NCBI GenBank assembly: GCA_016873495.1
Contig: VGXC01000008.1
Coordinates: forward strand, 30,479-94,478
DNA from: Nitrospira sp.
GTDB lineage: Bacteria; Nitrospirota; Nitrospiria; Nitrospirales; Nitrospiraceae
Length of the DNA stretch: 64,000 bases
Reading direction: 5' to 3'
Position 1 is the stretch's first letter; every line of letters starts with the position of its first letter. Shown piece after piece: positions 1 through 7,796 of this stretch. Made by a program: the position numbers and the translations under genes. The notes under the pieces are model-generated. The model had not been told where the DNA came from. It worked only from the letters and a program-made list of their open reading frames with translations, and did not search any database.

Positions 1-401
1 ACTTCTTTCTTGGTCAGCCGCTGGTGGGTCCCATCGGTCAAGGCCGACTCGAACTTCTTCAGCTTCTCGATGCTCTTGCGGATCGTCTGGAAATTGGTCA
101 GCATCCCGCCGAGCCACCGCTTGTTGACGAAGAACATGCGGGCCCGCTTGGCCTCTTCCTCGAGAATGTCCACGGCCTGCCGCTTGGTGCCGACAAAGAG
201 CACGGACTCGCCGGCCGAGACTGTATCACGGACGAAGGCGTAGGCGGCTTCAAACCGCTGTACCGTCTGCTGCAGATCGATGATGTAAATCCCGTTGCGC
301 TCGCCGAAGATGAACCGTTTCATCTTCGGATTCCAGCGATTGGTTTGGTGGCCAAAATGGACACCGGCTTCCAGTAATTCCTTGATCGCGATCATCCCCA
401 T
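1..401 (-). CDS. rpsB: 30S ribosomal protein S2 (5' part; gene runs off the window)
   Basis: Ribosomal protein S2 of the small subunit. The minus-strand translation opens [20 protein letters not shown] and continues with [20 protein letters not shown], the highly conserved S2 N-terminus. About 133 codons are visible; the rest (S2 is usually 230-260 residues) lies beyond base 1. The ATG at 401 has a strong ribosome-binding site, AAGGAGG, 7 nt upstream (415-409). A second ATG two codons inside is possible but less well spaced. A promoter must lie in the 225-bp gap to argJ, but no clear boxes were found there. Confidence 0.97.
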   Translation of the reverse strand, partial: MGMIAIKELLEAGVHFGHQTNRWNPKMKRFIFGERNGIYIIDLQQTVQRFEAAYAFVRDTVSAGESVLFVGTKRQAVDILEEEAKRARMFFVNKRWLGGMLTNFQTIRKSIEKLKKFESALTDGTHQRLTKKE

Positions 402-482
402 CCGTTCACCTCCTTCCTCTGCTTGCGGAGCGCCCGACGATATCGGACGAGAGGTCTTTCTCCCCTTATTCCCAAGCCGAGT

Positions 483-497
483 GGCGTGCAACACGCC
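483..497. other. Short perfect hairpin in the rpsB leader
   Basis: GGCGTG-CAA-CACGCC forms a 6-bp stem with a 3-nt loop about 80 nt upstream of the rpsB start. If transcription begins upstream it would lie in the rpsB 5' leader, where S2 operons often carry regulatory structure. Any regulatory role is inference. The rest of 402-626 shows no coding sequence or clear promoter boxes. Confidence 0.3.
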
Positions 498-626
498 AAT
501 TCGAATTTGAGTAATGAGTCTTGCGGCTTTCCCCTGAGTACTGCACTCTGCGTTCGTCGAAATCGTACAAGGGCTTGAAAACGTAGCACGATCGGGACCG
601 GATATGCAAGCCGACGTCGCGCGGCC

Positions 627-1853
627 CTAGGATCGGTAAGACGCGTTGATCCGCACATACTCGTAGGAGAGGTCGGTCGTCCAGATAGCGCCCTGCGCGG
701 ATCCAAGCCCCAGGTCGATCACGATCCGAAACTCCCGCCGACGGAACAGTTTTTCAATGGCTCGCTCCGCGGCACGCCCGAGACTAACACCCTGTTTGAC
801 GATGGGCACGCCTTCGATGGCCAACCCGATCCGCTCCGGCTTGATGCGCACGCCGGCGCGCCCGACGGCCGCCATGATCCGGCCCCAGTTCGCATCCTCC
901 CCGAAGAATGCAGTCTTGACCAGACAGGAAGTGCCGACGGTATTGGCTACGGCTTTCGCGTCAGACGGTGACCTCGCCCCCGTAACCAGCACCTGCACGA
1001 TCTTCGTAACCCCTTCGCCGTCGCGGCAGATATGCATGGCCAGCGCGCGACAGGCTTCGCTGAGCAGGGCCTGGAATGAAGCCAACTCCTTCGTTCCGTC
1101 GCGGAACGGGGCGTTGCCCGCTAGACCGTTTGCCAGGCAGAGCACGGTGTCGTTGGTGCTGGTGTCCCCATCCACCGAAATACAGTTGAACGACGTCTCG
1201 GCCGCCGCCCGCAGCGCTCGCTGCAAGACCGGCGGTGCGATCGCCGCGTCCGTGGTGAGATAGGCCAGCATGGTGGCCATGTTGGGGTGGATCATCCCGG
1301 ACCCCTTAGCCATTCCGCCTACCGTCACCACATGCCCGGCGATCCTTGTTCGCAGGGCCACTTCCTTGGCCTTCAGATCCGTCGTCAGAATCGCCTTGGC
1401 CGCCTCATGCCCTCCGCTCCGACGCAACCGCAGGGCCAATCGCGGGACGCCCTGCCTGATCGCAAGCATCGGCAAGAACTGGCCGATGACCCCGGTCGAG
1501 CCGACAAAGATCGAACGGACAGGCACGCCAAGACATTGAGCCGCCAACGTCGCCATTTCTTTTGCATCGGCCAACCCCTGGGCACCGGTGCAGGCATTGG
1601 CATTGCCGCTGTTGACGATGAAGGCTCGGCCCATCCCTTGCCCTTGCGTGAGATGGAGACGGTCCAGGACCACGGGGGCGGCAACGACTTGGTTGGTGGT
1701 AAACAGGCCGGCAACCGGCCCCGGCTGTTCGGAGGCCACGAGCGCCAGGTCGAGGAGCGAGGGCTTTTTGATGCCGGCGTGGAGACCGGCAGCGAGAAAT
1801 CCGCGCGGGGCCGTGATCCCACCGGGAATCTTGTGGATGGGGGTCTGCTTCAT
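627..1853 (-). CDS. argJ: Bifunctional glutamate N-acetyltransferase / amino-acid N-acetyltransferase (ArgJ)
   Basis: Arginine biosynthesis enzyme that moves the acetyl group from N-acetylornithine to glutamate, running the cyclic pathway; it may also make N-acetylglutamate from acetyl-CoA. The 408-residue length is normal. Visible ArgJ hallmarks are FTTNQVVAAPV near residue 51, NSGNANACTG at 81-90, and the autocleavage site KGSGMIHPNMATML, in which Thr194 would become the N-terminal nucleophile of the beta chain. ATG start at 1853. It lies 39 bp downstream of argC on the same strand, so the two are probably co-transcribed. Confidence 0.96.
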   Translation of the reverse strand: MKQTPIHKIPGGITAPRGFLAAGLHAGIKKPSLLDLALVASEQPGPVAGLFTTNQVVAAPVVLDRLHLTQGQGMGRAFIVNSGNANACTGAQGLADAKEMATLAAQCLGVPVRSIFVGSTGVIGQFLPMLAIRQGVPRLALRLRRSGGHEAAKAILTTDLKAKEVALRTRIAGHVVTVGGMAKGSGMIHPNMATMLAYLTTDAAIAPPVLQRALRAAAETSFNCISVDGDTSTNDTVLCLANGLAGNAPFRDGTKELASFQALLSEACRALAMHICRDGEGVTKIVQVLVTGARSPSDAKAVANTVGTSCLVKTAFFGEDANWGRIMAAVGRAGVRIKPERIGLAIEGVPIVKQGVSLGRAAERAIEKLFRRREFRIVIDLGLGSAQGAIWTTDLSYEYVRINASYRS

Positions 1854-1892
1854 GTTATCGAGCGACCACGCAGGGGAGGACGGCGCGTCTGC

Positions 1893-2966
1893 TCACGGGA
1901 AGACTCCCGGCGAGCGAAGGCCCATGTCTTCCGGAAACCCCAGCATCAAGTTCATGGCCTGAATCGCCTGGCCCGCCGCTCCCTTCACCAGGTTGTCCAG
2001 CGCGGCAACGGTCACCACCCAACCGGATCGCGTGTCCGCAAAGGCGGACAGGTCGCAGAAGTTCGACCCGCGGACATTGCGTGGATTGGCGGACGCGGTC
2101 CCGCTTTGAAGCCGGATGAAGGGCTCACCCTGATAAAATTCCGCAAACAGGGCTCGCACCTCATCCTGTCCCAGCGGCTCGCGTAGCCGGCTGTAGGCGG
2201 TGCTGAGAATGCCGCGATTCATCGGCACCAAGTGAGGAGTAAAGGCGACCCGCAGGGCGGCGGTCTTCGTTGCCGATCGCCGGCTGAGCAGACCCAATTC
2301 CTGCTCGATCTCGGGAATATGACGATGTCGGCCGACCTTGTAAGCCTCGATGGACTCATGGGCTTCCGGGAAATGGTAGGGGAGTGCCGGACTCCGCCCC
2401 GCGCCGGAGACCCCGGACTTGGCGTCGATCACCAGCGTATCCGGCGTCACCAGCCCCTTGGCGACCAGGGGCGCCATTTGCAAGATCGCCGCAGTCGGGT
2501 AACATCCTGGCGAAGCTACCAACTTTGCGGTCTTGATCGCATCCCGATGGAGCTCCGGCAACCCATAGACCGATTCACGCAACAGGTTCGGATGGAGATG
2601 CGGCGTCTGATACCAGGTTTCATAGAGTGCCGGATCTTTCAGCCGGTAGTCGGCGCTTAAATCAATCACGTGCTTGCCCGCGGCCCGGCAGGCCGCCACC
2701 GGCGTCAGCGATTTGGTGTGGGGGAGGGCCAAAAAGATCACGTCGGCGCGCTTCGCGATCTCCTCCGGAGCCAGGGCTTCGAAGGATAGGGAGAGCGCCG
2801 ACGCCAAGTGGGGGAACGAGGCGGCCACGGGACTCCCGGCCGACTTTTCCGAGGTGACTACCGTGATCCGCACACGCGGATGCCCGAGCAGCAGGCGCAG
2901 CAACTCGCCGCCCGTATAGCCGCTTGCGCCAGCCACCGCCACCGTGATCGTTTCGCTCGTGCCCAC
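1893..2966 (-). CDS. argC: N-acetyl-gamma-glutamyl-phosphate reductase
   Basis: NADPH-dependent reductase for the third step of arginine synthesis, giving N-acetylglutamate semialdehyde. The Rossmann motif VAVAGASGYTGGELLRLL is at about residues 9-26. The catalytic cysteine is in SPGCYPT (Cys155). The 357-residue length fits the family. The start is GTG at 2966, with GAAGGAA about 10 nt upstream. It sits only 28 bp past the intrinsic terminator of the rplM-rpsI operon, with argJ immediately downstream. Confidence 0.96.
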   Translation of the reverse strand: MGTSETITVAVAGASGYTGGELLRLLLGHPRVRITVVTSEKSAGSPVAASFPHLASALSLSFEALAPEEIAKRADVIFLALPHTKSLTPVAACRAAGKHVIDLSADYRLKDPALYETWYQTPHLHPNLLRESVYGLPELHRDAIKTAKLVASPGCYPTAAILQMAPLVAKGLVTPDTLVIDAKSGVSGAGRSPALPYHFPEAHESIEAYKVGRHRHIPEIEQELGLLSRRSATKTAALRVAFTPHLVPMNRGILSTAYSRLREPLGQDEVRALFAEFYQGEPFIRLQSGTASANPRNVRGSNFCDLSAFADTRSGWVVTVAALDNLVKGAAGQAIQAMNLMLGFPEDMGLRSPGVFP

Positions 2967-2993
2967 GCCGCTGATTCCTTCGACCGCAGACAG

Positions 2994-3025
2994 AAAAAAG
3001 GGAAGGCCGCGAGGCCTTCCCTTTT
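2994..3025 (-). terminator. Rho-independent terminator after rpsI
   Basis: A 13-bp perfect stem (AAAAGGGAAGGCC and its complement) with a 4-nt GCGA loop, pairing 2996-3008 with 3013-3025. On the minus strand it is followed by a T run (complement of the A tract 2994-2999). It lies about 20 bp past the rpsI stop. The A/T flanks could let it work in both directions, but no plus-strand gene enters here. Confidence 0.88.
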
Positions 3026-3045
3026 GACAGACAACCCGCGATGCC

Positions 3046-3435
3046 TTAACGCTTGGAGAACTGGAACCGCTTCCTAGCTCCCTTCTGCCCGTACTTCTTC
3101 CGCTCCTTGACGCGCGAATCGCGGGTCAGCAGGCCTTCCTTCTTGAGGGGCTCCCGCAAAGCCGGATTCATGGTCACCAACGCTTTGGCGATGGCATGAC
3201 GCAACGCGCCGGCCTGGCCGGTGGTGCCGCCGCCGCACAGCGTCGCCTTGACGTCATACTTGCCGGCGAGGCCGGTCACTTCGAGCGGGAATTGAATCAA
3301 GCTCTGCAAGGACGGCCGAGGGAAATACTGGGCCAGCGGTCTGGTGTTGACGACGATGCTGCCGTTGCCGGCGGACACCCACGCCCTCGCGATCGCATAC
3401 TTGCGCTTGCCGGTTGCATACTGTGTTGCGGCCAT
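3046..3435 (-). CDS. rpsI: 30S ribosomal protein S9
   Basis: Small-subunit protein whose C-terminal tail reaches the P-site tRNA. At 129 residues it is the normal size and ends in the invariant SKR tail (RKRFQFSKR). Other family signatures are YATGKRKYAIARAWV near the N-terminus and GGGTTGQAGALRHAIAKAL in the middle. ATG start with AGGAGG about 9 nt upstream. It follows rplM after 37 bp, the classic L13-S9 operon, and is closed by a strong terminator. Confidence 0.98.
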   Translation of the reverse strand: MAATQYATGKRKYAIARAWVSAGNGSIVVNTRPLAQYFPRPSLQSLIQFPLEVTGLAGKYDVKATLCGGGTTGQAGALRHAIAKALVTMNPALREPLKKEGLLTRDSRVKERKKYGQKGARKRFQFSKR

Positions 3436-3472
3436 TCGACAATGCCTCCTTCAGTCCAGTAGAGAGATCGGG

Positions 3473-3901
3473 TTAGAGCGCGAGCACTTCCGGGCGTTGC
3501 GCATGGTGGGGATGCTCGGCCCCCGGATAGACTTTCAGCTTTCTCGCCATCTGCTTGCCCAGCGTGTTTTTCGGAAGCATGCCCTTGATGGCCCGAGCCA
3601 GCAGCTCCGTGGGGTTCTTCGCGTGCAGGTGTTCGGCGGTGGTCGTTTTGAGCCCGCCCGGATACCCCGTGTGATGGATATACAGCTTGGTGCGCATCTT
3701 GTCGCCGGTCAGATGGACCTTGCCCGCATTGATCACCACCACATGATCCCCCGTGTCCATATGAGGCGTGAACGTGGGTTTATGCTTGCCGCGCAATAAG
3801 ATGGCGATCCGTGCCGCCAGACGGCCGAGCGTCTTGCCGTTGGCATCCACCAGATACCACTTGCGCACAACGTCCGCCGGTTTTTCAAGATAGGTTCCCA
3901 T
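3473..3901 (-). CDS. rplM: 50S ribosomal protein L13
   Basis: Early-assembly large-subunit protein, 142 residues. Recognisable stretches are [20 protein letters not shown] (about 14-33), the basic [20 protein letters not shown], and the C-terminal [17 protein letters not shown] start at 3901 behind AGAGGATC. It heads the rplM-rpsI pair and sits 47 bp downstream of the first BFN gene on the same strand, so it may also be read from the BFN promoter near 5000. Confidence 0.98.
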   Translation of the reverse strand: MGTYLEKPADVVRKWYLVDANGKTLGRLAARIAILLRGKHKPTFTPHMDTGDHVVVINAGKVHLTGDKMRTKLYIHHTGYPGGLKTTTAEHLHAKNPTELLARAIKGMLPKNTLGKQMARKLKVYPGAEHPHHAQRPEVLAL

Positions 3902-3948
3902 GATCCTCTTTCATCCTTCCTGTGTCCGATGCCCATTCCTACGTCGAA

Positions 3949-4422
3949 TTATTTCCCGAGATTTTTGGTCCCGAACCGCTCCAGCCACGCGTCCAGATTC
4001 GTGCCGCCCCGTTGCTTGAGAACTTCCTGCGTCACAAAAATGGGACAGTTGGCACGAAGCGCCAAGGCTATCGCATCGCTCGGGCGCGAGTCCACCGTTT
4101 GTTCGCCGTCCGCGGTGAGCAGGTAAATCCTGGCGTAATAGGTGTTGCTCTTGACCTCCGTGATCACCGCCTGCGTCACTTTGACGTTCAAGTGCTCGGC
4201 AAAGCTACGGATTAGATCGTGGCTCATGGGGCGGGGCGACACCATGCCCTCCAACGCCATTTTGATCGCGTTGCCTTCCGTCGCGCCAACCCAGATCGGC
4301 AGCACCTCGGCATGTCGTTCGTCCCGAAGAATGACGATATGGGTGTCGGTATTCTGGTCGGGCAGGACTCCATGCACCGACAAGCGGATCAGTTCACCGG
4401 CGTCTACGTCATCGGCTGCCAT
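3949..4422 (-). CDS. Bifunctional nuclease (BFN/DUF151) domain protein, copy 1
   Basis: A 157-residue protein made of one BFN domain. The family is named for plant bifunctional nucleases; bacterial roles are poorly defined. Diagnostic segments are LPIWVGATEGNAI, RPMSHDL and DSRPSDAIALALR. It has no signal peptide or membrane segment, so it is probably cytoplasmic. It is paralogous to the next gene upstream (4501-4956), sharing every core motif, and lies between that gene and rplM. Nuclease activity itself cannot be confirmed from sequence. Confidence 0.88.
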   Translation of the reverse strand: MAADDVDAGELIRLSVHGVLPDQNTDTHIVILRDERHAEVLPIWVGATEGNAIKMALEGMVSPRPMSHDLIRSFAEHLNVKVTQAVITEVKSNTYYARIYLLTADGEQTVDSRPSDAIALALRANCPIFVTQEVLKQRGGTNLDAWLERFGTKNLGK

Positions 4423-4500
4423 CGTCGTTCCTGGTCGATTGTATGTGCGGTCTACCGAGAAGCCGAACGGTTGGTCGTTCCTGGCCTCGCCGAACGCCGG

Positions 4501-4956
4501 TCAGGATTCGTACTTCCCGAAATCTTCCGGCTTGAGGTTCTCTAACCACTGCCCCAACTCTTCGGACGCCTGCTGGCGAATCACGTCTTCTTTTGCAAAG
4601 ATCGGCGCATCGGCCCGCAGGGCCAATGCGATGGCATCGCTGGGCCTGGCGTCGATGGAATATTCCGAGTCTTCGCTCATTAGATGGACTCTGGCGTAGT
4701 AGGTGTTGTCCTTCAAATCCGTGACGACCACGCTGATCACCTTGGCGCCGGCCTCATCCAACACAGCTTTCATCAGATCATGCGTCATGGGTCGCGGCGC
4801 CGCCATGCCCTCTAACGCAAAACTGATTGCGCTGGCTTCTGATTTTCCGACCCAAATGGGTAACATGTCCACGTTATGCTCGTCCCGCAAAATAACGACA
4901 AAGGTATTGCTATAGGGATCAAACGTCAGCCCGCGCACTTTCATCTGTGTAATCAT
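4501..4956 (-). CDS. Bifunctional nuclease (BFN/DUF151) domain protein, copy 2
   Basis: A 151-residue tandem paralogue of the preceding entry. It carries VVILRDEHNVDMLPIWVGKS near residue 20, RPMTHDL, and IDARPSDAIALALRADAPIF. The stretch RVHLMSEDSEYSIDARPSDA is very close to its neighbour, which points to local duplication followed by divergence. ATG start at 4956. A promoter with a palindromic spacer lies 30-60 bp upstream. The BFN pair, rplM and rpsI could form one transcription unit. Confidence 0.88.
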   Translation of the reverse strand: MITQMKVRGLTFDPYSNTFVVILRDEHNVDMLPIWVGKSEASAISFALEGMAAPRPMTHDLMKAVLDEAGAKVISVVVTDLKDNTYYARVHLMSEDSEYSIDARPSDAIALALRADAPIFAKEDVIRQQASEELGQWLENLKPEDFGKYES

Positions 4957-4985
4957 AGGGTCTGGCTCTTTAGCAGAACCGAGCT

Positions 4986-5015
4986 TCTATACCATCCGTC
5001 GATGGTAATTGTCAA
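4986..5015 (-). promoter_or_regulatory. Sigma-70-type promoter with palindromic spacer, upstream of the BFN pair
   Basis: On the minus strand TTGACA (5015-5010), an 18-bp spacer and TATAGA (4991-4986). Predicted transcription start is about 22 nt before the ATG at 4956. The spacer and the first base of the -10 box hold ACCATC-CGTC-GATGGT (4991-5006), a perfect 6-bp inverted repeat in an operator-like position. Repressor control is inferred from this geometry only. Confidence 0.65.
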
Positions 5016-5046
5016 TGAAACCCCTCGCCAGCCTTGCCGGAAAACC

Positions 5047-5847
5047 TCATGGTCGATCGGAAAAATCGAAGGCTTTCCCCGACATGGCCGGAGTCGCCGC
5101 GGCCACCAAGCGGAGCAGGGCTTGGGCCACCTCGGATGCGGTGTGCAGTCGCCGTCGATCTTCACGCGGATAGGCCCTGGCTCTCATGTCGGTCTTCGTT
5201 CCCCCCGGGTTGAAGGTGAATGCGATGACGCCGTGGGGCCGAAGCTCATCGGCGAGTATTTGGCTCATGCCCTCCCCCCCGAACTTCGAGACGGCATAGC
5301 CGCCCCAATTCGCACGTCCGGCCTGGCCCACCGAGGACGAGATAGTGACTATACACCCGCTGCCCTGCGCCACCATTACCCGGGCCGCCTGCTGGGTGAC
5401 GGTAAAGGTCCCGGTCAGGTTCACCTGCATCACCATGGCCCACTCGCGCAGAGGATACGCGACGAGGGGCACCAGCGGCCCCAGTATCCCGGCATTGTTA
5501 ATGAGAATGTCGAGCCGACCATAGCGCCGCCTGGCCAGATCCGCCAGAGATCGCGCCTGCCTGGCCGACCCGATGTCCGCCACCCGTGCTACCGCTTCTC
5601 CGCCGGCCACGGTGATAGACTTGAGCGTCATATCGAGCTGCTTCTTGGTTCTTGCGCACAAGACAACACGCGCGCCGGCCCGTGCGAACAGTTCAGCCGT
5701 AGCCCGCCCGATGCCGCGTCCGGCGCCGGTGATGAGCGCCACTCGACCGGCAAGCGGACGGGACTTGGATTCGATGCCGGCCCCTTTGCTGCGCGATGGG
5801 CGAGGGGAGCGCGGGCGTGGTTTGCTGTCGATTAGGCTATCCTTCAA
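5047..5847 (-). CDS. Short-chain dehydrogenase/reductase
   Basis: NAD(P)-dependent oxidoreductase of the classical SDR family, 266 residues. The cofactor motif TGAGRGIG is near residue 40, followed by NNAG and then ISSS and YAVSK, giving the catalytic Ser-Tyr-Lys. The C-terminal part (NPGGTKTDMRARAYP) fits a FabG/SDR fold. The substrate cannot be read from sequence. The only in-frame start near the homologous N-terminus is TTG at 5847, without a convincing ribosome-binding site, so the first 30 basic, Ser/Pro-rich residues are uncertain. It lies 36 bp downstream of the YggX-like gene. Confidence 0.88.
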   Translation of the reverse strand: MKDSLIDSKPRPRSPRPSRSKGAGIESKSRPLAGRVALITGAGRGIGRATAELFARAGARVVLCARTKKQLDMTLKSITVAGGEAVARVADIGSARQARSLADLARRRYGRLDILINNAGILGPLVPLVAYPLREWAMVMQVNLTGTFTVTQQAARVMVAQGSGCIVTISSSVGQAGRANWGGYAVSKFGGEGMSQILADELRPHGVIAFTFNPGGTKTDMRARAYPREDRRRLHTASEVAQALLRLVAAATPAMSGKAFDFSDRP

Positions 5848-5883
5848 GGCGAGACATGCGCCATCGTCGAGCCGATCGGAGCG

Positions 5884-6162
5884 CTACGCCTGGGGCTTGA
5901 AATTTTGCTGCAGCTTGCTGGTATCAACCGTCTCGCCGAGGTTGAGAAAGGCCCGCATCTGCTTCTTGACGAGTTCTCGCCCGCTCTCCTCGCCGAGATT
6001 GACTTGATACTCGTTGATGACCATGACCCTCATGCCTTCCCACTGCTTCCAGCAGTCCTTGCACACCTTGGCCTTGATCTCGGATTCAAGTTTTCCCATA
6101 AAGAGAGTATCGGTAATCGCCTCGCCCTCTTTGGCGCATTTAACACATTGCACGGCAGCCAT
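5884..6162 (-). CDS. YggX-like Fe(II)-trafficking / oxidative-damage-protection protein with CxxC pairs
   Basis: A 92-residue protein. Its C-terminal half (WKQWEGMRVMVINEYQVNLG, then LVKKQMRAFL) resembles the YggX family, which protects iron-sulfur enzymes. The N-terminus adds CVKC and CKDC pairs, a likely small metal-binding knuckle not found in E. coli YggX. The start is ATG at 6162, preceded by a strong AAGGAGG 8 nt away. A longer frame upstream lacks this support. Likely co-transcribed with the SDR downstream. The iron role is inferred from distant similarity. Confidence 0.7.
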   Translation of the reverse strand: MAAVQCVKCAKEGEAITDTLFMGKLESEIKAKVCKDCWKQWEGMRVMVINEYQVNLGEESGRELVKKQMRAFLNLGETVDTSKLQQNFKPQA

Positions 6163-6329
6163 CAGAACATCCTCCTTGAGCCTTCCCGGGCGGACATCGT
6201 GCGACAGAGCCCGCTCTCCTTCGGTAAAACGGGCAGGGCATTCTAGCATTCATGTCGAGAGAAAGAAAAGAGGCGCGGCCGGTTGACGGCCTGCCGACAT
6301 CATGTTAAAGAAACGCCATTGATCTATCG

Positions 6330-6416
6330 GCCCGGATGGCGGAACTGGCAGACGCGCGAGACTCAAAATCTCGTTCTCGCAAGAGAGTGGGAGTTCGATC
6401 CTCCCTCCGGGCACCA
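6330..6416 (+). tRNA. tRNA-Leu (anticodon CAA)
   Basis: An 87-nt gene. The acceptor stem GCCCGGA pairs with TCCGGGC (6406-6412), followed by A and an encoded CCA. The anticodon arm is CGAGA-CTCAAAA-TCTCG with CAA at the anticodon position, reading UUG. There is a long variable arm (TTCTCGCAAGAGAGT region), as expected for class II leucine tRNAs, and a T-arm with GTTCGATCC. It stands alone, with no other tRNA nearby. Confidence 0.97.
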
Positions 6417-6557
6417 TCCTCCTCCCTCACTAAAAAAGTCACAATAACACCAACGCGTTTGGCCAGGCAGGCATAATCGAGACAGCCCCCAGAGCTGAAT
6501 ACCCACCTCAGGTAGTGGCATGGAGGCCCCTTCGACACAATCACCTGAATTTCTCTC

Positions 6558-6586
6558 TTGACAGACAAGGTTGAATATCCTAATAT
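6558..6586 (+). promoter_or_regulatory. Near-consensus sigma-70 promoter for the secreted 249-aa protein
   Basis: TTGACA (6558-6563), exactly 17 bp, then TAATAT (6581-6586). The predicted start of transcription near 6593 gives a leader of about 90 nt before the ATG at 6683. It is one of the strongest-looking promoters in the window, suggesting abundant expression. Confidence 0.85.
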
Positions 6587-6682
6587 CCGCGCCTGTCTCT
6601 CTATACATGTATCAATGCACAAGGTACGTTACATCGGTTTTCTCGTTCATCATTCATAGTCTAACTCACAAGGAGGCAGCAC

Positions 6683-7432
6683 ATGCGTAAGGCATTTTTG
6701 TTCGGAGCAATGATCCTGCTCGCCGGCTCCGTGGGGGTAGCGACGGCCCAGGAGCGGCTGCCGCAGTCATCGGCCGGGTCCGGCTTTGGAGTCGGAGCAG
6801 GAGTGGGCGACGTGTCCGGCAACTCGACCCGCACCAGCTCCTTCGATAAGAGCGCGTTCCTGGAGCGGCTCTCACAGAACGAAACCGTCTTCGGCCGCGT
6901 GCTGGCCATCGACATTCCTGGTCGGCGGATACACTTGGAGACGGGTGGCAGCTCGCACGACGAAGGCCGGGCGGGGACCGGTGCCATGTCTTCCCTGACC
7001 CTCTACCTGGATAGCGAGACCAATATGGAGTTGATCAAGCAGGTCAACAGCGGTGATGACGTTACCGTTCAGGTCCGTGAAGAAACTTCTGCGGCTCAGC
7101 CCTTTGGGACGGGCCGAAAGCTGGTCCGTGACGTCTCCGTCCTGCGTGGCAACGAGAAGCTGGCCGGCTTTGGCGGCCTCGGCCAGCGGCCCGACCCCGG
7201 CACGGAACGTGGCATTGAGACCAACTCCGGCTCAGGAACAGGAGGCCCGGTTGGGCAGATTCTTCCAGGCGAAGTGACCGGGGCCAAGGGCTTCAATAGC
7301 TCAATCGGCGAAGTCACCGGTGCCGCTCCTTGCTGGAACTGCGATCCGCAGCCGGGCTGGGGCTATGGTCCCAGCACCAAGAGCGACTATGGAAGCTCCG
7401 AGAAGCCATCCTACACGAAGGGTCTGCAGTAA
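6683..7432 (+). CDS. Secreted protein of unknown function, Gly/Ser-rich
   Basis: Not recognised. The 249-residue product begins with a clear signal peptide: MRK, a hydrophobic stretch to about residue 20, and a probable cleavage after ATA. Residues about 60-155 look like a compact beta-rich domain (ETVFGRVLAIDIPGRRIHLE; DDVTVQVREET). The rest is low-complexity Gly/Ser/Pro with GEVTGA twice (near 195 and 210) and a CWNC pair followed by PQPGWGYGP. AAGGAGG sits just ahead of the ATG. It is monocistronic: strong promoter upstream, intrinsic terminator downstream. Likely an abundant envelope or periplasmic protein. Confidence 0.85.
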   Translation: MRKAFLFGAMILLAGSVGVATAQERLPQSSAGSGFGVGAGVGDVSGNSTRTSSFDKSAFLERLSQNETVFGRVLAIDIPGRRIHLETGGSSHDEGRAGTGAMSSLTLYLDSETNMELIKQVNSGDDVTVQVREETSAAQPFGTGRKLVRDVSVLRGNEKLAGFGGLGQRPDPGTERGIETNSGSGTGGPVGQILPGEVTGAKGFNSSIGEVTGAAPCWNCDPQPGWGYGPSTKSDYGSSEKPSYTKGLQ

Positions 7433-7469
7433 ACCACGACCCGGTTGTCGGATCGGTTAGAGCGTGAAG

Positions 7470-7502
7470 GCGGTGGCGGCGATAGGCCGCCACCGCTATT
7501 TT
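7470..7502 (+). terminator. Rho-independent terminator after the secreted protein
   Basis: GCGGTGGCGGC (7470-7480) pairs perfectly with GCCGCCACCGC (7486-7496) around a 5-nt loop, followed by TATTTT. It lies 38 bp past the stop. Its position also argues against a GTG start at 7464 for the next gene, since that would put the terminator inside the coding sequence. Confidence 0.9.
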
Positions 7503-7526
7503 AAGCCCCTTGCAATCTGCAGGAAA

Positions 7527-7796
7527 ATGAGCGAGCCGGCACAGACAGCCTTGGACAATCGGCATGCCGATGCGGAACTGGATTTGCGGGGCGTGATCTG
7601 CCCCTACAACTTCGTCAAGACCAAGCTGAAACTGGAAACCATGCAGGCGGGAGAGATCCTGGCGGTCATTCTCGACGAGGGGGACCCGATCCGCAATGTT
7701 CCGCGTAGCGTCTCCGACGACGGGCATACCGTGCTCGCACAGGAATCGCTGACAGGCGCCTACCGCGTCACGATTCGGAAGCGCGCCGCCGCATAG
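7527..7796 (+). CDS. TusA-family sulfurtransferase-like protein
   Basis: A small cytoplasmic protein (89 residues) of the TusA/SirA fold, which carries persulfide sulfur in tRNA thiolation and other sulfur relays. The conserved block ELDLRGVICPYNFVKTKLKL places the sulfur-carrying cysteine at Cys25; the usual CPxP is CPYN here. ATG at 7527 was chosen because a GTG at 7464 would include the upstream terminator. The ribosome-binding site is poor (AGGA very close to ATG). Its last 29 bp overlap the 3' end of the convergent rsmI. The sulfur partner is unknown. Confidence 0.85.
   Translation: MSEPAQTALDNRHADAELDLRGVICPYNFVKTKLKLETMQAGEILAVILDEGDPIRNVPRSVSDDGHTVLAQESLTGAYRVTIRKRAAA

Noticed and set aside
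7464..7526. GTG start at 7464 for the TusA-like gene
   Set aside because: It would place a perfect intrinsic terminator inside the coding region, and the extra residues do not look like a TusA N-terminus.
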